A stretch of DNA of 64,000 bases from Blakeslea trispora. Its lineage: Eukaryota > Mucoromycota > Mucoromycetes > Mucorales > Choanephoraceae. Positions within the stretch are counted from its first letter, which is position 1; the number at the start of each line of letters is the position of its first letter. The DNA is taken from the NCBI GenBank assembly GCA_025331445.1, contig JAIWNE010000017.1, forward strand, positions 186,001 to 250,000. The letters run 5' to 3'. Shown one piece after another: positions 24,545-36,550 of this stretch. The notes below the pieces were generated by a model, which was not told the DNA's origin, searched no databases, and was given only the letters and a program-made list of their open reading frames with translations. The position numbers were made by a program, and so were the translations under genes.

Positions 24545-24982
24545 AGTAATTTTATTATACATTAAAAGTTTGACAGTTTATTCTGAAAATGAATTGTAAA
24601 TTAAAAAAGAAAAGAAAAGAGTAAGCCAAGGCAACTTGAACAAAGTTGAGTATTTTCACTCTTTGTGACACTTTTTCTCTCTCTCTTAATGACAGATAAA
24701 ATCTATGTATTCAGAACTGTGTACCTGGAGTATAGTCGCGAGTACAAATGAAGGAAATCATTTTTTTTTTCAGACTATGAGTCAAGAAGTGCAAGAAGTG
24801 CAAGAAGGCAAGAGGAAAGAGAGAAAGATCAATGATACCTAAGAGACAAAAGCTTTGATAATTGCAGCCAATGCAAAAAAAGCTAGCAGTCAACAATAGT
24901 ATTTGGTGTTTTTGAAACAACCAATGACTTTCGTAGAGAGAAAAATACTGAAAACAAGAGAAAAACGGAAGGTGAAAAAGGG
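24545..24982. other. Downstream of chitin synthase; no firm gene
   Basis: Polyadenylation-like ATTAAA sequences follow the stop. On the minus strand there is only the open continuation of the uncertain membrane-protein frame. Confidence 0.4.
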
Positions 24983-25260
24983 CTAAAAGGTTGCAAGAGA
25001 GCTGATCAAGGCATAAGGAAGAACCGGTGCATAAAATGGCGTAAGTCGAAAGAATGCTTGATGTAAAGAGAGGTTGAGACAGGACAAGGCAGAGTATGTA
25101 CCGTGATTGAAGAAGTGGCCAATACGATTGAATATGAATGACTGAATGAGAGATTGTGAAGAAGAACGGAAAGCATCCCGAACCCACCGAGCAAAAAAGC
25201 GTTCTGTTACACCAAGAGATCAACATCTCCAAATTAAATCTGACCCATTTCTAATGCCAT
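24983..25260 (-). CDS. Possible small membrane protein, 78 aa, two exons
   Basis: ATG at 25260, a short exon to 25245, a 41-nt GT-AG intron, then an exon from 25203 to a TAG at 24983-24985. The product begins MALEMERFFARWVRDAF and then becomes hydrophobic (SALSCLNLSLHQAFFRLTPF; VLPYALISSLATF). After the TAG the same frame stays open for 37 codons with a similar hydrophobic character, so the stop may be premature or an intron may be missed. No family is recognised. Confidence 0.33.
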
Positions 25261-25459
25261 ATTCCCTTCTCCTTTTTCTCATCACTGTACTTTACAGACA
25301 AGTTATTGGTTTCTGAGGGTATTTATTTATTTTATTTCTTTTCAAGCTATAAAAGAAAAACAAAGAAATACTTGGAAAATATACATCATCATTTGTCTTC
25401 CTCTCCAACAAGAAAAATAAAGAAAAGTAAAATAAACAAATATGGATCGAACGAATCGT

Positions 25460-26174
25460 TTATCGGTTGGACTTGGCAACACGTTCAAGTTCGTCCTTCT
25501 TCTTGATGGCGTAAGAGTTGGCAGAACCCTTGGCAGCGTTGATCAATTCGTCAGCGAGACATTCAGCAACAGTCTTGACGTTACGGAAAGCGGATTCTCT
25601 GGTACCAACAGTCAACAAAGAGATGGCTTGGTTGACACGACGGAGAGGAGAAACATCGACAGCTTGACGACGGACGGTACCTTGAGAACCGATACGGGTA
25701 GAGTCTTCACGGGGACCACAGTTGATGATGGCATCAACCAAGATTTGAAGAGGGTTGGCATCGGTCAACAAGTTGATAATCTCGAAGGCATGTTGAACAA
25801 TACGGGCAGCCATGAGCTTCTTACCGTTGTTACGGCCAGTCATCATCAAGGCGTTGGTCAAACGTTCAACGATGGGACACTAAAACATAAAATAGTGGGG
25901 GGAGATGACATGGACAATGTCGAAATAAGACGTAAACACACTTTTCGCGAAGAGTAATATTGAATGTTTTTCTACAACTTACTTGAGCCTTACGGAAACG
26001 CTTAACAGCGAAACGACCGGCAGTGTGAGGCAAGTAGACTTGTTGACGGATTTGAATGTAATCTTGAAGAGAAATGTCCTTGACTTCAACATCTTCGTAA
26101 GACCACTTGTTGAACAATCTACGGGTACCATCAGCAGTGGCGCTGACATCAGCAGGCAAACCTAAGGCGGGCAT
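25460..26174 (-). CDS. RPS5: 40S ribosomal protein S5 (uS7)
   Basis: Two exons (26174-25983 and 25879-25460) separated by a 103-nt phase-0 intron give 203 residues, matching the usual eukaryotic length. The protein contains [38 protein letters not shown] and ends [20 protein letters not shown], the uS7 signature. It binds the 3' major (head) domain of 18S rRNA near the E-site. Codon use is strongly biased (GTC, GCC, CGT, AAG), unlike the surrounding non-coding DNA, as expected of a highly expressed gene. The extended open frame into the intron seen on the same strand is fortuitous. Confidence 0.97.
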
Positions 26175-26218
26175 GATAGTCTATTGTTGTCATGATTGAT
26201 TTTTTTATATCAAAGATA

Positions 26219-26242
26219 AATGGATGGATGGATGGATGGATG
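26219..26242. repeat. (GGAT)n microsatellite
   Basis: About six tetranucleotide units, ATGGATGGATGGATGGATGG, lie just upstream of the RPS5 start in its 5' region. Confidence 0.85.
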
Positions 26243-26643
26243 CAACAAGATGATCAAGAGGTTGAATGATGTCCAATAGAGTGATTGAAATAAAAGGGTA
26301 AATCGATGCAAAAAAAAATCAAATGTATGGTGTAAGATGATAATGACAAAGAGGATCAGTCAGGCTGTGCAATAGTGCTTGTTTCATGCTTGTCATATGG
26401 GTTTGTTTTTACCTTAGTTTATGAAAAAGAGGAGGTTCTATAGAGGTCATTCAGTGAGAGCCTACTTGAACCCGAATTGTTAGCTGAGATTAAATACACA
26501 AATACCAATGTACCTGTTTTTGGATGAAATGCAATTTTTTTTGGGACAAAATCAAGCTCCTGCTTGTAAACTTCTGAGTTGACTCATTTCCTGTCTCATT
26601 TGAGTTATGTATCGAATCTAAAATCAAGCTTCCATTGATCTAG

Positions 26644-26676
<33 letters not shown>

Positions 26677-26692
26677 AGTTTTCCTACTCGGC
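26243..26692. other. Divergent promoter region RPS5 / methyltransferase
   Basis: No coding frame. A T26-class homopolymer at about 26645-26670 ends just before the methyltransferase ATG. Confidence 0.5.
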
Positions 26693-27933
26693 ATGACACC
26701 CATCAACTACATTCGATTTCTAAAGCCACCGCCCACTGAATGCCTCATTGGTCAGCACTTTACTATTGTATGGACTATTGAAAGCGATCTGGGTGACCAA
26801 ACCTATTGGGAAACAGTACCTGTCATGTTGAGCCTTCAAGGCAGTTCTCAGCTTGGTATACGTGAAATAACAACCGATCCAAAGATTAAGTCGAAAAAGA
26901 AAACTGCATTCAAGCCTTACGCGCAATCAAAACCGGGATTGTCCAAGGAAGTAGCCGTTGTCTTTGATCCTATGCGTGGAGGTGGCATAGTGACTCAGTT
27001 GGTGATTGAACAGTTACCAGGGAAACAAGTCGAGATAGGTCAACAGGTTTCCGTTCAGATCTGTCTTTCTTTAGCTCCTGTGGTTCGTTCAGAACCAACT
27101 AGCCATCCAGTATGGCATGAGGCCTATCAGTTTCAATCATCTCTTTGGATTATTCCTGCCTGGTCTTGTCCAACGTTGACTACTGCAGCAAAGCAGCGTC
27201 ATACAGAAGTGAGTGAAAGTAGTGACCAGGCTGAACGGTGGCTGAAAGTACCCCAGCAAAAGTATATTCGAATAAGAGAGGATGCTGTTCAAAGTATAGC
27301 TAGACATGTCTGGTACGTTTTTATTCCCAAAAAAAAAAGAAGAGTATGTGTGCTGATTTTAATGTATTCTATAAGGGATTGTGGGTTAGGTATGTGTCAG
27401 TTCTTATTTGAACAGAGTATAGACACAGTTTATAATGAAGCAATTGAGCTTGGTAGGTCTTTAAACACCAACAAAACAAGGCGCTAATATTCTCTTTTTG
27501 TCTAGGTAGTGGTACAGGTCTTGTAGGCATTTATGCAGCTGAAATATTAAAGGCGACGCATGTTCATCTTACAGATTTACCAGATGCATTAGAGATCATG
27601 CAACAAAACATTCAATTTTCAAACAAGTTAAGCGTACGAGAATTGGCTTGGGGGAACAAAAGAGACGATCGTTACAACCAAGTGAGCCTTATTCTGTTGA
27701 CAGATGTACTTTACAACCAATCATCGCATGATGTTCTTTTGGACACACTCGATTGGCTACTTGACAATGAGGATTGTAAAGCTCTCTTGGCCTATAAAGA
27801 GCGTAATCCAGATGAAAGGGAATTCTTTATCAAAGTGGAGGCCAGAGGATGGCAATGTGAGCGTGTGCTCAACCAAGAACATTTAGTGTGCGAAATCTAT
27901 TGGATTCAAAAGTCCCCAACTTACATTCATTAA
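26693..27933 (+). CDS. METTL21-like (FAM86/VCPKMT type) lysine methyltransferase
   Basis: Three exons (26693-27312, 27376-27452, 27506-27933) give 374 residues. The N-terminal ~200 residues form an unrecognised beta-rich region (LIGQHFTIVWTIES). The methyltransferase core starts RHVWDCGLGMCQFLFEQ, the W-D-[CA]-G/A-L motif of family 16 seven-beta-strand enzymes. SAM motif I (ELGSGTGLVGIYAAE) is created exactly across the second splice junction. HVHLTDLPD and ILLTDVLYNQ follow; DVLY is the DxxY motif of protein-lysine methyltransferases. The likely role is N-methylation of lysine on a cytosolic protein such as a chaperone, elongation factor or AAA ATPase; the target cannot be read. The extra N-terminal domain is unusual for METTL21 proteins and may be lineage-specific. 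Confidence 0.85.
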
Positions 27934-28010
27934 AACGCAATCGTGCCATTGCAAATACCCCCCCCCTTTTTTTTATTAAAAAAATAAAGTAAACATCTTT
28001 CTTGCTTTTA

Positions 28011-30127
28011 CTATGACCAATCCATATCTTGAGTCCATGCTTGTTGGTTTGGTTTATAACGAGGTGCTGGTCTTAAGTAAGGTGCAGGAATATCCGTATT
28101 ATCTGTCAAAGGTAGCACCACACCGAGTTCCCAATTACTATTCAGTAGGAAGAAAAGTATCAATAAACTGATCTCCTGAGTACTGTGTGTGTATCGCAGC
28201 TTTCTTTTTTTTTTTTTTTTTTTTTACCTTATACTCATTTTAGGTTGTTTGGAGTCTCGAGTGACAACGAATTTCCCCCAAGCTGATGTAGTTGCATTGT
28301 GACTCCTAAGTTTTGTTTGGCTTTAATACCCTTGAATATGGATGATTGCTTGATCTTACCCACAATAGATCCAGCCTTTTATCCCATTTCTATTGGGCAT
28401 TGCTTTTGGCAAGGTAGCAATGATGTACTATTTGTTTATGGTAAACACAATATGCTCTTTAAAAGAAGAAAAGAGCTAAACAACTTACTTTTGAATGCAT
28501 CAAGGTTCCTTGACGCTGACTGAGGGAATCACACATGATTTGTCTAGGAAATGTTGATTTTCTCCAAGTGCTTGTATTGAGACAAATTGTTCCGGCTCCC
28601 TATGATAGGCCACTTATAAGTACATGCAAAATTTGAAAACGGAATGAACTTACAGGCGGTCCCAGCTTACTCGATTCGACAGTATCTTGACTTGGAAAGA
28701 TAATGTCGATCGGAGGTATCTCATTCTTCTCTAGTAGTTTTATCGATCTTTCTTTGGGATAAGGAGGAATGCCGCAAAACGATTTATAAAGTTCTTGAAG
28801 ATAAAAAACGGTCATTGAGCCAAGAGAAGAAGTCTATAAGACAAGTGTTCATGTCAACCACGATGTCTAACTCAAACTCCCAAAAAAATTTACCTGCAAC
28901 TCCACTTTGGGAAAATAGGGTTTGTCAACAATCGATCCAGTAATTTCTTTCACAATACTCGCTAGTCGAGTATGTCCATACCGCTTGTATTCTTGTTCTC
29001 CTTCAAATACACCTGATACAGATGCGACTATATGTGCCTACAACAACAAGTCAGATTGCGTCCCTCTTTCTCTAAAAAGGAGGGGGGAGGGAAGGAAATG
29101 GCCACCACCTATTTTTCAGCTTGATACACTTACTTTTGCTTTGCTAAAATCATAATGCAACAATTCATCTTTAACTGAAGTAGGTACTTGCATTTGATCC
29201 AATAAGTCAGAGATATCTTTTGCAAATGTCGGTAGTGCCTCAATGGATTCATGAGGTGTATTGATCTTTGGGAAATCCTGAATAAAGACAACATTTTCCA
29301 ATTCTTCATAGTCATATCTTTCCTTTTTTGTTGTTGTTGTTATTGTTAGTTTGGATAAGATGTGAGTGCTATCCTTCTAGTCCTTTAACACCAATCACTC
29401 ACCAAATTAGCTGAGCCAATCACAACTCTCAAAGATGTAGCGTGGAAAAGTAACATTAACTTGGGATGAAACACACCATATCGATCATCTTTCAATGGAG
29501 GCTGAATAATGATGCGATGAGAATGAACTTGTTTACGAATAGCCTGTTATTTCAATAGATCAATATGCAATCAGACAGACCAAAAAATATCTTATAATTA
29601 CAGGTCGACCATGTGTGACTATGCAGACATTGACATCCATAGGAAAGTGCTCATTAATAAAGTCCATACTGCAAACAAAAGCAGTAACAAGTGCTTTCTT
29701 CAATTGATGCTAATCCACAGAAATGGTTAAGACGGATGGAACAAATCTCCTTCGAATGAACACTCACTTTTTGAACAATATCCTTGAATTGAATATAATC
29801 TGGGCCAATAAATCCTTGTACATAGGTTAATTTGACGATACCATCCCAATAACGTGTACCTGAATGGTCCACACGTTTCATAGCATGATGAAAGCCTGAA
29901 TCGAATGCGTCTTCTTCTCTAGCTCTTTTAGGTGTTGGCAAACTAGATATATCAGCCATCAGCATATCTCGAGCAGTCAGTTCCTCAACTTTCTTTCCTA
30001 GAGAAGCAGCAACAGCCATTTTTAGGTCATCTTTTTCTCTGTCTTCTTCAGGTGCTCGATAGATTGAATTCTCTAGTGAGAGAGCCATAGCCAAAGCCAG
30101 CTGTTCTTTTTCCTCTGTATCACTCAT
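28011..30127 (-). CDS. TDP1: Tyrosyl-DNA phosphodiesterase 1, ten exons
   Basis: Ten exons (30127-29768, 29709-29602, 29543-29403, 29322-29134, 29037-28894, 28833-28654, 28599-28489, 28427-28360, 28305-28228, 28137-28011) give 501 residues with every junction in frame. The N-terminus has two ubiquitin-interacting-motif-like helices (EQLALAMALSLE and DLKMAVAASL). The first catalytic HKD-type motif is FHPKLMLL...GSAN (H182, K184, N202). The second is LMHSK...YCGSHN...SAWG (H409, K411, N437), assembled from exons 7-9. Both active-site His/Lys pairs are present. The enzyme hydrolyses 3'-phosphotyrosyl links left by stalled topoisomerase I, in the nucleus. The C-terminus (DTDIPAPYLRPAPRYKP...QDMDW) matches the family ending. 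A T-run of about 25 bases lies inside the last intron. ATG101 follows upstream in the same orientation. Confidence 0.95.
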
Positions 30128-30373
30128 AGAATAAGATAAAATAAAATAAAAGAAAAGAACAAAAATATATTTTTTTTTTTGTTTTTCCGCTTTAAATGAA
30201 CAAAGAATAGTTTAGACTACCAAGAGACAAGAAGAAAAATGATAAACAAAGACCTATTTCACCTGTTTTGCAATTTATTTGATTTAAGCCCTATCATCAT
30301 GCTATACAAGAAAACGGAATCCCCCACTTTCTTCTTTATCTTAAATATACACTGCTTTATTCTTGCTCAATCA

Positions 30374-31455
30374 TTAACCACTTTTTCTATCCATTTTAGT
30401 CATTGAACTCTGGCTTTGAGGGGCTGAACTGCTACGGCTAGAATAAGGTCCCAATATAGATCGTTCAATTGTGGGTGCATCAGTCACTAACATTCGCTTC
30501 ATCATGGTATTCCAACTTTCAGCTTGAGATTGTACTGCAACCTAATCGCTCGAGCAAATGAATTATTCAGTCTATTTTAACCAGCAAAAAAAAAAAAGTT
30601 GTTACCTGGTAAGGAAATGGATTTCCTTCCGTGGTTGTGATAGAAGGTGTATGTTCTTTAAATTCATTCACAATCTGTAAAATCCTTAATAAATTTTGCA
30701 TAAACTGATTCTCGACCGACTTGTTACTCTTGAACTTTTCTATATCCCATATTATTTAAAACACCCTTCTCTTTTTACATGTACCATTCTCTTTTCTCTA
30801 CCTTGCTCAGTGACAGGTGGCTGTGTCAAGTTTAGGGTAATTGTCCATTGTTCCCAACATACAAATTCTTCTGATTTAGAGAATTGAAACCAATTCTTTT
30901 TCAGTCTTTTCTCGTAAAACAACACAGCTACCTTTCTTTCTTTTTTTAAAAAAGGGGGGCAACTAAAAAAGGACCTCTATAAAGGGAGGAGGAGGAGGGG
31001 GGGGATTGGATGGGAGGGGTTTTTATTTACCTTTCCTTGCTTGATTTGAGATGAATTTGTATTGTGTAAGAATTCAACCGTCTTTTCCTCAATCAATTTC
31101 TCGACATCAGCACTATCTGTAATTGACTGTATTATATTTAGTGCTTATTCTTATTTCAAATACAAATAAACTTACTACAGTTGTATTCAACACTCGAAGT
31201 TCACGAGGTATGACATTGGCCAATAGTCGGTGAAAGAAGATAGAATGTAAGAGACCTTGGTTTGTCTATTTTAGTTGTGTCCCTTTTTATATGTATACAT
31301 ATCATGTGTCATTTTGGCTTTGCTTGTCTTACCCCGCAATACATCTTTTACTTGGTTTCTGGGTAAAAAGGTCTATGGTAAGTACATGAGCATACATATT
31401 GGTAATGAGCCACGATGATTACCATCTCCAAGCTAAACTCTTGTGCTGTAGTCAT
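30374..31455 (-). CDS. ATG101: Autophagy protein Atg101, seven exons
   Basis: Seven exons (31455-31423, 31372-31333, 31255-31176, 31126-31031, 30931-30802, 30739-30606, 30541-30374) give 226 residues, near the 218 of human ATG101. No exon exceeds 56 codons, so the gene is almost invisible to open-frame searches. The chain reads MTTAQEFSLEM..., then QVKDVLRG|LLHSIFFHRLL, DVEKLIEEKTVEFL, VAVLFYEKR, EFVCWEQWTITLNL, and ends SWNTMMKRMLVTDAPTIERS. DVLRGLLHxIFFHR and VCWEQWTI are hallmarks of Atg101, the HORMA-domain partner of Atg13 that stabilises the Atg1/ULK initiation complex. The presence of Atg101 and not a Saccharomyces-type Atg29/31 system fits a basal fungus. The 5' junction of exon 3 relies on an AAG acceptor. 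Confidence 0.93.
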
Positions 31456-31630
31456 TATAAAATAAAGGTGAGAAAAAAAAAGAAGGGAGAAAAAAATCTA
31501 TATAATTAAAACATAGAGTCGTTTGTAACTTTTTTTACACGCTTTCTAACTTCCCAGTCACAAATTAAATTTGAATCTCAGAAAACTGATGAGCCTTAGA
31601 CAGCAACAGCTTATGAGCTTTAAACCAGCT

Positions 31631-31850
31631 GGGAGGGGTATGGGGGAGGGTCGTCCCTCCCCCAAGCGCGAAGCCATCATTAGTCAGGATCAGTAGAGTA
31701 AGCCTTAGCCATATGGGAGGGGGTTTAAGAGGGAGGGTTGTCCCTCCCCCTCACGCGAAGCTATCATTATTTAGAAACGGTGGATCAAGCCTGAACCAAC
31801 TGGGAGGGGGTATGGGGAGGGTAGTCCCTCCCCCTCACGCGAAGCCAGTA
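31631..31850. repeat. Three tandem ~86-bp repeats with G/C-rich palindromes ahead of the Helitron ORF
   Basis: Cores begin at 31631, 31715 and 31802. Each has GGGAGGGG followed by a short hairpin such as GGGGGAGGG-TCGT-CCCTCCCCC and a CGCGAAGC tail, then an AT-rich spacer. The loop differs between copies (TCGT, TTGT, TAGT). The last copy ends 10 bases before the Helitron ATG, which suits a promoter, replication-start or terminal-sequence role for the element. This is inference; such terminal arrays are not a general Helitron hallmark. Confidence 0.85.
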
Positions 31851-31858
31851 TTATTAAA

Positions 31859-34800
31859 ATGCCTGCAATTAGAATCTGTACTAGCTGTAATCAAGAAGGT
31901 CATTCCCGCATGACCAGTAGACTCGTTCCTAACAACCACCGTTCTGTCACTTGCACTAGCTGTGGTAACATAGGTCATCGTCGTGTCACTCATCGCGACT
32001 GTCCTAACAACGTTGCAAACCGTATGTTTCATTACCTACATACATATATGCAATCTAACACTGCATGTTTAGTAGAGCCTCAATCTAACTCTATGGATGT
32101 CGATAAACAAGTTGGAGACATCAATATTGACCTTCCTATAACAAACGATCTTATTTGTTCAAGCTGTGGTCAACCTGGGCACCTTCGTTCCACCAATAGG
32201 CAATGTGCTAACTATGTGGGTCGTAACAGGGAAGCCCGTCAGCTGTCCACACACAACATGGCGAGAAGAGGCACGCCTTCCTTCACTGAACGTTACGATC
32301 TTGGCGAAATGAACCAAGTTTGCAATCATTGTCAAGCTCGCAGGTGGACACTTGAAAAGAGTGGAGGCACAGTCTCTAATCCGGACTTTTCCTTATGCTG
32401 TGGTAAAGGAAAATATGTTCTCAATCCTTTGCCTGAAACACCCGGTTTGATTTTTGATCTATTGAAAGGGACAAATGGCCAAAGCAAAGAGTTTCGACAT
32501 AACATTAGAGCTTACAACAGTGCTCTAGGATTCACCTCACTTGGTTGTAATCTCGATACCACAGTAGCAAATTCAAGTGTTGGGGCCTATTCGTTTAGAA
32601 TTCATGGTAGCCTTTATCATCGTATTGGATCTTTGCATCCTCAAGAAGGAGAGATGCCTAAGTTTGCCCAGATTTACATCCATGACTCTGGATATGAAGT
32701 ACTTAATCGCCATGCACACAATCAACATTTGGACATCTCACTCTTGGCTGACCTTCAAGGTCTTATGCACATCATCAACCCTTTTGTTTGTGACTTCAAA
32801 TCAATGGCTCAATTGGTTAATGAGAGTCCCGATTCTGTGGCTGATGTTTCAATGGTTTTTAGAGCTGAAGGTACACCTGACCAAAGAAGATATAATGCAC
32901 CAACCACTTCAACTGAAATCGGTGTACTCATCGTTGGTGACGGCAGTCCAGATCAAGTTGGACAATCCACTCGAGACATTGTCATTCGACCAACAAGTGG
33001 AGGTCCTCTCCAAAGAATAAGCGAACTAAACCAATGGTATGACGCTATGAGCTACATCTTGCTTTTTCCTTTTGGTACCTCTGGCTGGAATATTGAGACT
33101 GTTTCTACCAATGGAAATCGGGTTACTGCCATGAAGTTTTACGCCTTCAGATTGATGATTAGAGGTAACAACCACTGTCTTCATTTGTTTGGGAATTTAT
33201 TTCAGCAGTATATTGTAGATATGTATGCCAAAATCGAGCAACAACGACTTTAGTTTCTCAGACACAATCAAGCACTGCTTAGATCGCATTTGTTGAGTGG
33301 GTTGCAAGATGCAATGAGATTAGATGACGGATCGACTGATTTGAGTGTTGTTGGTCGTAGAATGATTCTACCAAGTTCGTTCATTGGATCGTCACGACAT
33401 ATGCAGCAACTTTATCAAGATGCCATTAGTATTGTAAGACGGTTTGGAAAACCTGACTTTTTCATCACCTTTACATGCAATCCAAAATGGCCCGAAATTC
33501 AACGAGAGCTTTTGCATGCCAATCAGACGGCTCCTGATCGCCCTGACCTTTGTGCTCGCGTTTTCAAAATGAAGCTTGGTGCATTCATGGAGGATTTAGT
33601 CACCAAGCAAATTCTAGGAAAGGTTGTTGCACATATACATGTCATTGAGTTTCAAAAAAGAGGTCTCCCACATGCCCACATCCTTCTCATTGTAGCCGAC
33701 ACTGATAAGCCTAGAACCATTGAGGATATCGATAAGATTGTTTCTGCTCAAATTCCTGATCCTAAACTTCAGCCATTGGCATATCAAACGGTCACAAAAA
33801 ACATGATGCATGGACCATGTGGCCATCTCTGGCCTAACGCACCATGTATGAAGGATGGGAAATGCTCGAAATCATACCCTCACAAGTACAACCAAGGTAC
33901 TACTACTGAAGAGAATTCGGGCTATCCAAAGTACAGTAGACCTAACAACAGACGAGTGGTGTTTCGCCGTGGTATAGCACTTGGCAATGCTTGGGTTGTG
34001 CCTCACAATATTGATCTCTATATCAAATATGATGCCCATATCAACGTTGAGATATGTAACACCATCAAAAGTGTTAAATACATTTACAAATATGTGTATA
34101 AGGGTCATGATCGGGCAAGTGTTACGATACAGAATGCAAAACAAAATGGGCAGCCAACAGATGAGTCGAATGTAGTGGTTGAGGACAACGATGAGATTAA
34201 ACAGTTCTTGGATGCTCGGTATGTTTCTGCCTCTGAGGCCTGCTGGCGTATCTTTCATTTTTCCTTGCATCAAGAGTACCCATCTCATCAAAGGCTTCAG
34301 ATCCACCTAGAAGGCCAACAAAATGTGTGTTTTGATGAGAACTCAAATCGGCTTTTGGTTGATATTGTTGAAGATGCTCAAGCCAAAGATACCACTCTAA
34401 CTGCTTGGTTCAAATACAACCGTGATCATGAGTCTGCTAGACGGTATCTGTACAGTGAGTTTCCTGAATTTTTTGTTTGGAGGGATAACAAATGGCATCC
34501 TAGAAGGAACCCAAATGGTAGTACTATAGGTCGCATATACGCTGTATCCCCTAGGACTCAGGAAAAATATTATCTTCAAACGCTTCTTCATCATGTACGT
34601 GGTGCAAAGAACTTTCAAAATCTTCGTACTGTTAACAATGTTGTATGCTCAACATATCAAGCTGCTGCCAGAGCCTTGAATTTGCTAGCTTCTGACGAGC
34701 AATGGGATGCATGTTTGACAGAGTGCTTAAGCTTTCAATCCCCCTTGCAGTTGAGAAAGTTATTTTCTACCATTCTTTTGTTTTGTTTACCATCTGATCC

Positions 34801-36550
34801 TTTCAGTTTATGGAACAATTATAAAGAGAATTTAGCTGAGGATTACATTCATAAGTTGAGCAATAATCTTGATGTCTCCGCTCTCTCTGAATCAAGCTTA
34901 AATGAGTGTCATGACAAATGCTTTCTTGACATCAATGACCTCCTGACTGATGCTGGAAGAGCTATCACTGATTTCGAGGGCTTTAATATGCCTCAAAATG
35001 ACACTCGAGGTACCAATTTCAGTGCTGTTCATCCTTTACTTCGCGAGCATCTCAGATTGAATGCTGCGGCTTCTGAAGGTCCTGATCCTTCTCTATTGCC
35101 ATTCAATTCCAATCAGAGAGAGATATACGATAGCATTCTTGAGCTTGCCAATCAACCTCACTCATCTCAGCCAAGAATTGTTTTTATTGACGGACCAGGT
35201 GGTACTGGAAAAACTTTTCTGTTCAATGCGCTCTTAGACTCTGTACGCCGTACAAATGAAGTTGCAATCGCTGTGGCTCATAGTGGTACAGCCGCTACTC
35301 TTTTAAAAGGTGGTAGAACTGCACATTCAACATTCAAAATACCAATCGAGGTATCCAGTGAAAGTGTTTGTATGATGACGCCTCAATGCAAGGATGCAGA
35401 AATAGTACGAAGTGCAAATATAGTTTGGGATGAAGCGTCTATGATTAGTGTTGACCAAATAATGACAGTCAATCGTTCGTTGCGTGACATTATGAAAGTA
35501 GAAAGTCCACTATTGAAAGAAGTTCCTCTGGGCGGTAAGCTGTTTGTTTTTGGTGGCGATTTTCGTCAGGTTCTACCTGTAATCCCTCGAGCACAAAGAC
35601 CAGCCATTGTAAGTCAATGCCTCAACCAATCTCCTTTGTGGCCATTTGTAAAAACTCTTCGCTTGCACACTAATATGCGTGTTCAGCAAGCTCTTTCCTC
35701 AAACAATGCACAATTGGCTGAAGCTCTTCGTCAATTTTCTGTTTACTTGCTCCGTATCGGTGATGGAAAAGAATCTGTTGTCAACAATTCAAACTTCATT
35801 CGTCTTAATGATGAAATGATTCTACCAGGATCTGACATTTCTACTCTTGCAAATGCAGTCTATAACAGATTTCAATCTCCAAATGACCTTGATGCTGATA
35901 CCTTGGTATCGAAAGCTATCTTAGCACCCAAAAATACACAAGTCTCTGAGATTAACAGTGTAATCATGGATCAATTCCCCGGTGAATATGTTGAATACCT
36001 CAGCGCTGATAAAGTCGAAGATATAAGCCTTAGTATGCTTTATCCTGTTGAATTCTTGAATTCGCTTAACCCTGGCTCATTACCACCTCACTGCTTAAAA
36101 TTGAAGGTTGGCTCACCAGTAATGATGCTTAGAAATTTGTCTCCCAAAGATGGTGTATGCAATGGAACTCGAATGATTTGTAGATCATTCAAATCTCATA
36201 TCATTGAAGCTGAAATTGCAACAGGCCCAAACAAGGGTGCTACATTTTTAATCCCAAGAATAGATGTCATATCAAATGAAGTCCAAACAACTATCCCATT
36301 TAAAAGAAGACAATTTCCAATTAGGCCAGCATTTGCCATGACCATTAACAAAGCTCAAGGTCAAACACTTGACTCTGTTGGTCTTTTTCTCACAACGCCT
36401 GTCTTTTCGCATGGCCAACTATATGTTGCTTTCTCACGCATCAAGCAACCTTCTTCAATTAAGATCCTTTTGGACAGACAGATATCTACTATCAAAAACC
36501 ATGATGGATTATATACTGAAAACGTTGTTTTCAACGAAGTCTTCAAGTAA
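31859..36550 (+). pseudogene. Helitron Rep-helicase, near-complete, one in-frame TAG
   Basis: The frame is open for 464 codons, hits TAG at 33251-33253, and continues in the same frame to the stop at 36548-36550. This gives about 1562 codons with a single lesion. Three zinc-knuckle-like CX2CX4HX7C-type motifs lie at the N-terminus (the first lacks its last Cys), then Helitron_like_N (FITFTCNPKWPEIQ) and an HUH endonuclease motif (GLPHAHILL near 33665). A PIF1-type helicase follows, with Walker A GPGGTGKT near 35205, WDEASMIS, a GGDFRQVLPV block, and terminal TINKAQGQTLDSVG and YVAFSRI motifs. The left-edge copy reads Ser at the position of the TAG, so the stop is a point lesion and not a family feature. 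It sits between ATG101 and FPGS without disrupting either. Confidence 0.93.

Noticed and set aside
24711..25232. 173-codon minus-strand frame
   Set aside because: A Phe/Leu/Ser-rich translation of T-rich sequence; the better-supported reading in this DNA is the short two-exon frame at 24983-25260.
28343..28488. Premature TAG in TDP1 making it a pseudogene
   Set aside because: The TAG disappears when a longer acceptor (AAATAG at 28428-28433) is used, giving MHSK|YIIATLP in frame, the conserved second HKD region.
31859..33253. Independent 464-residue zinc-knuckle protein
   Set aside because: It is the N-terminal part of the Helitron Rep-helicase; the frame continues after a single TAG and aligns throughout with the left-edge copy.
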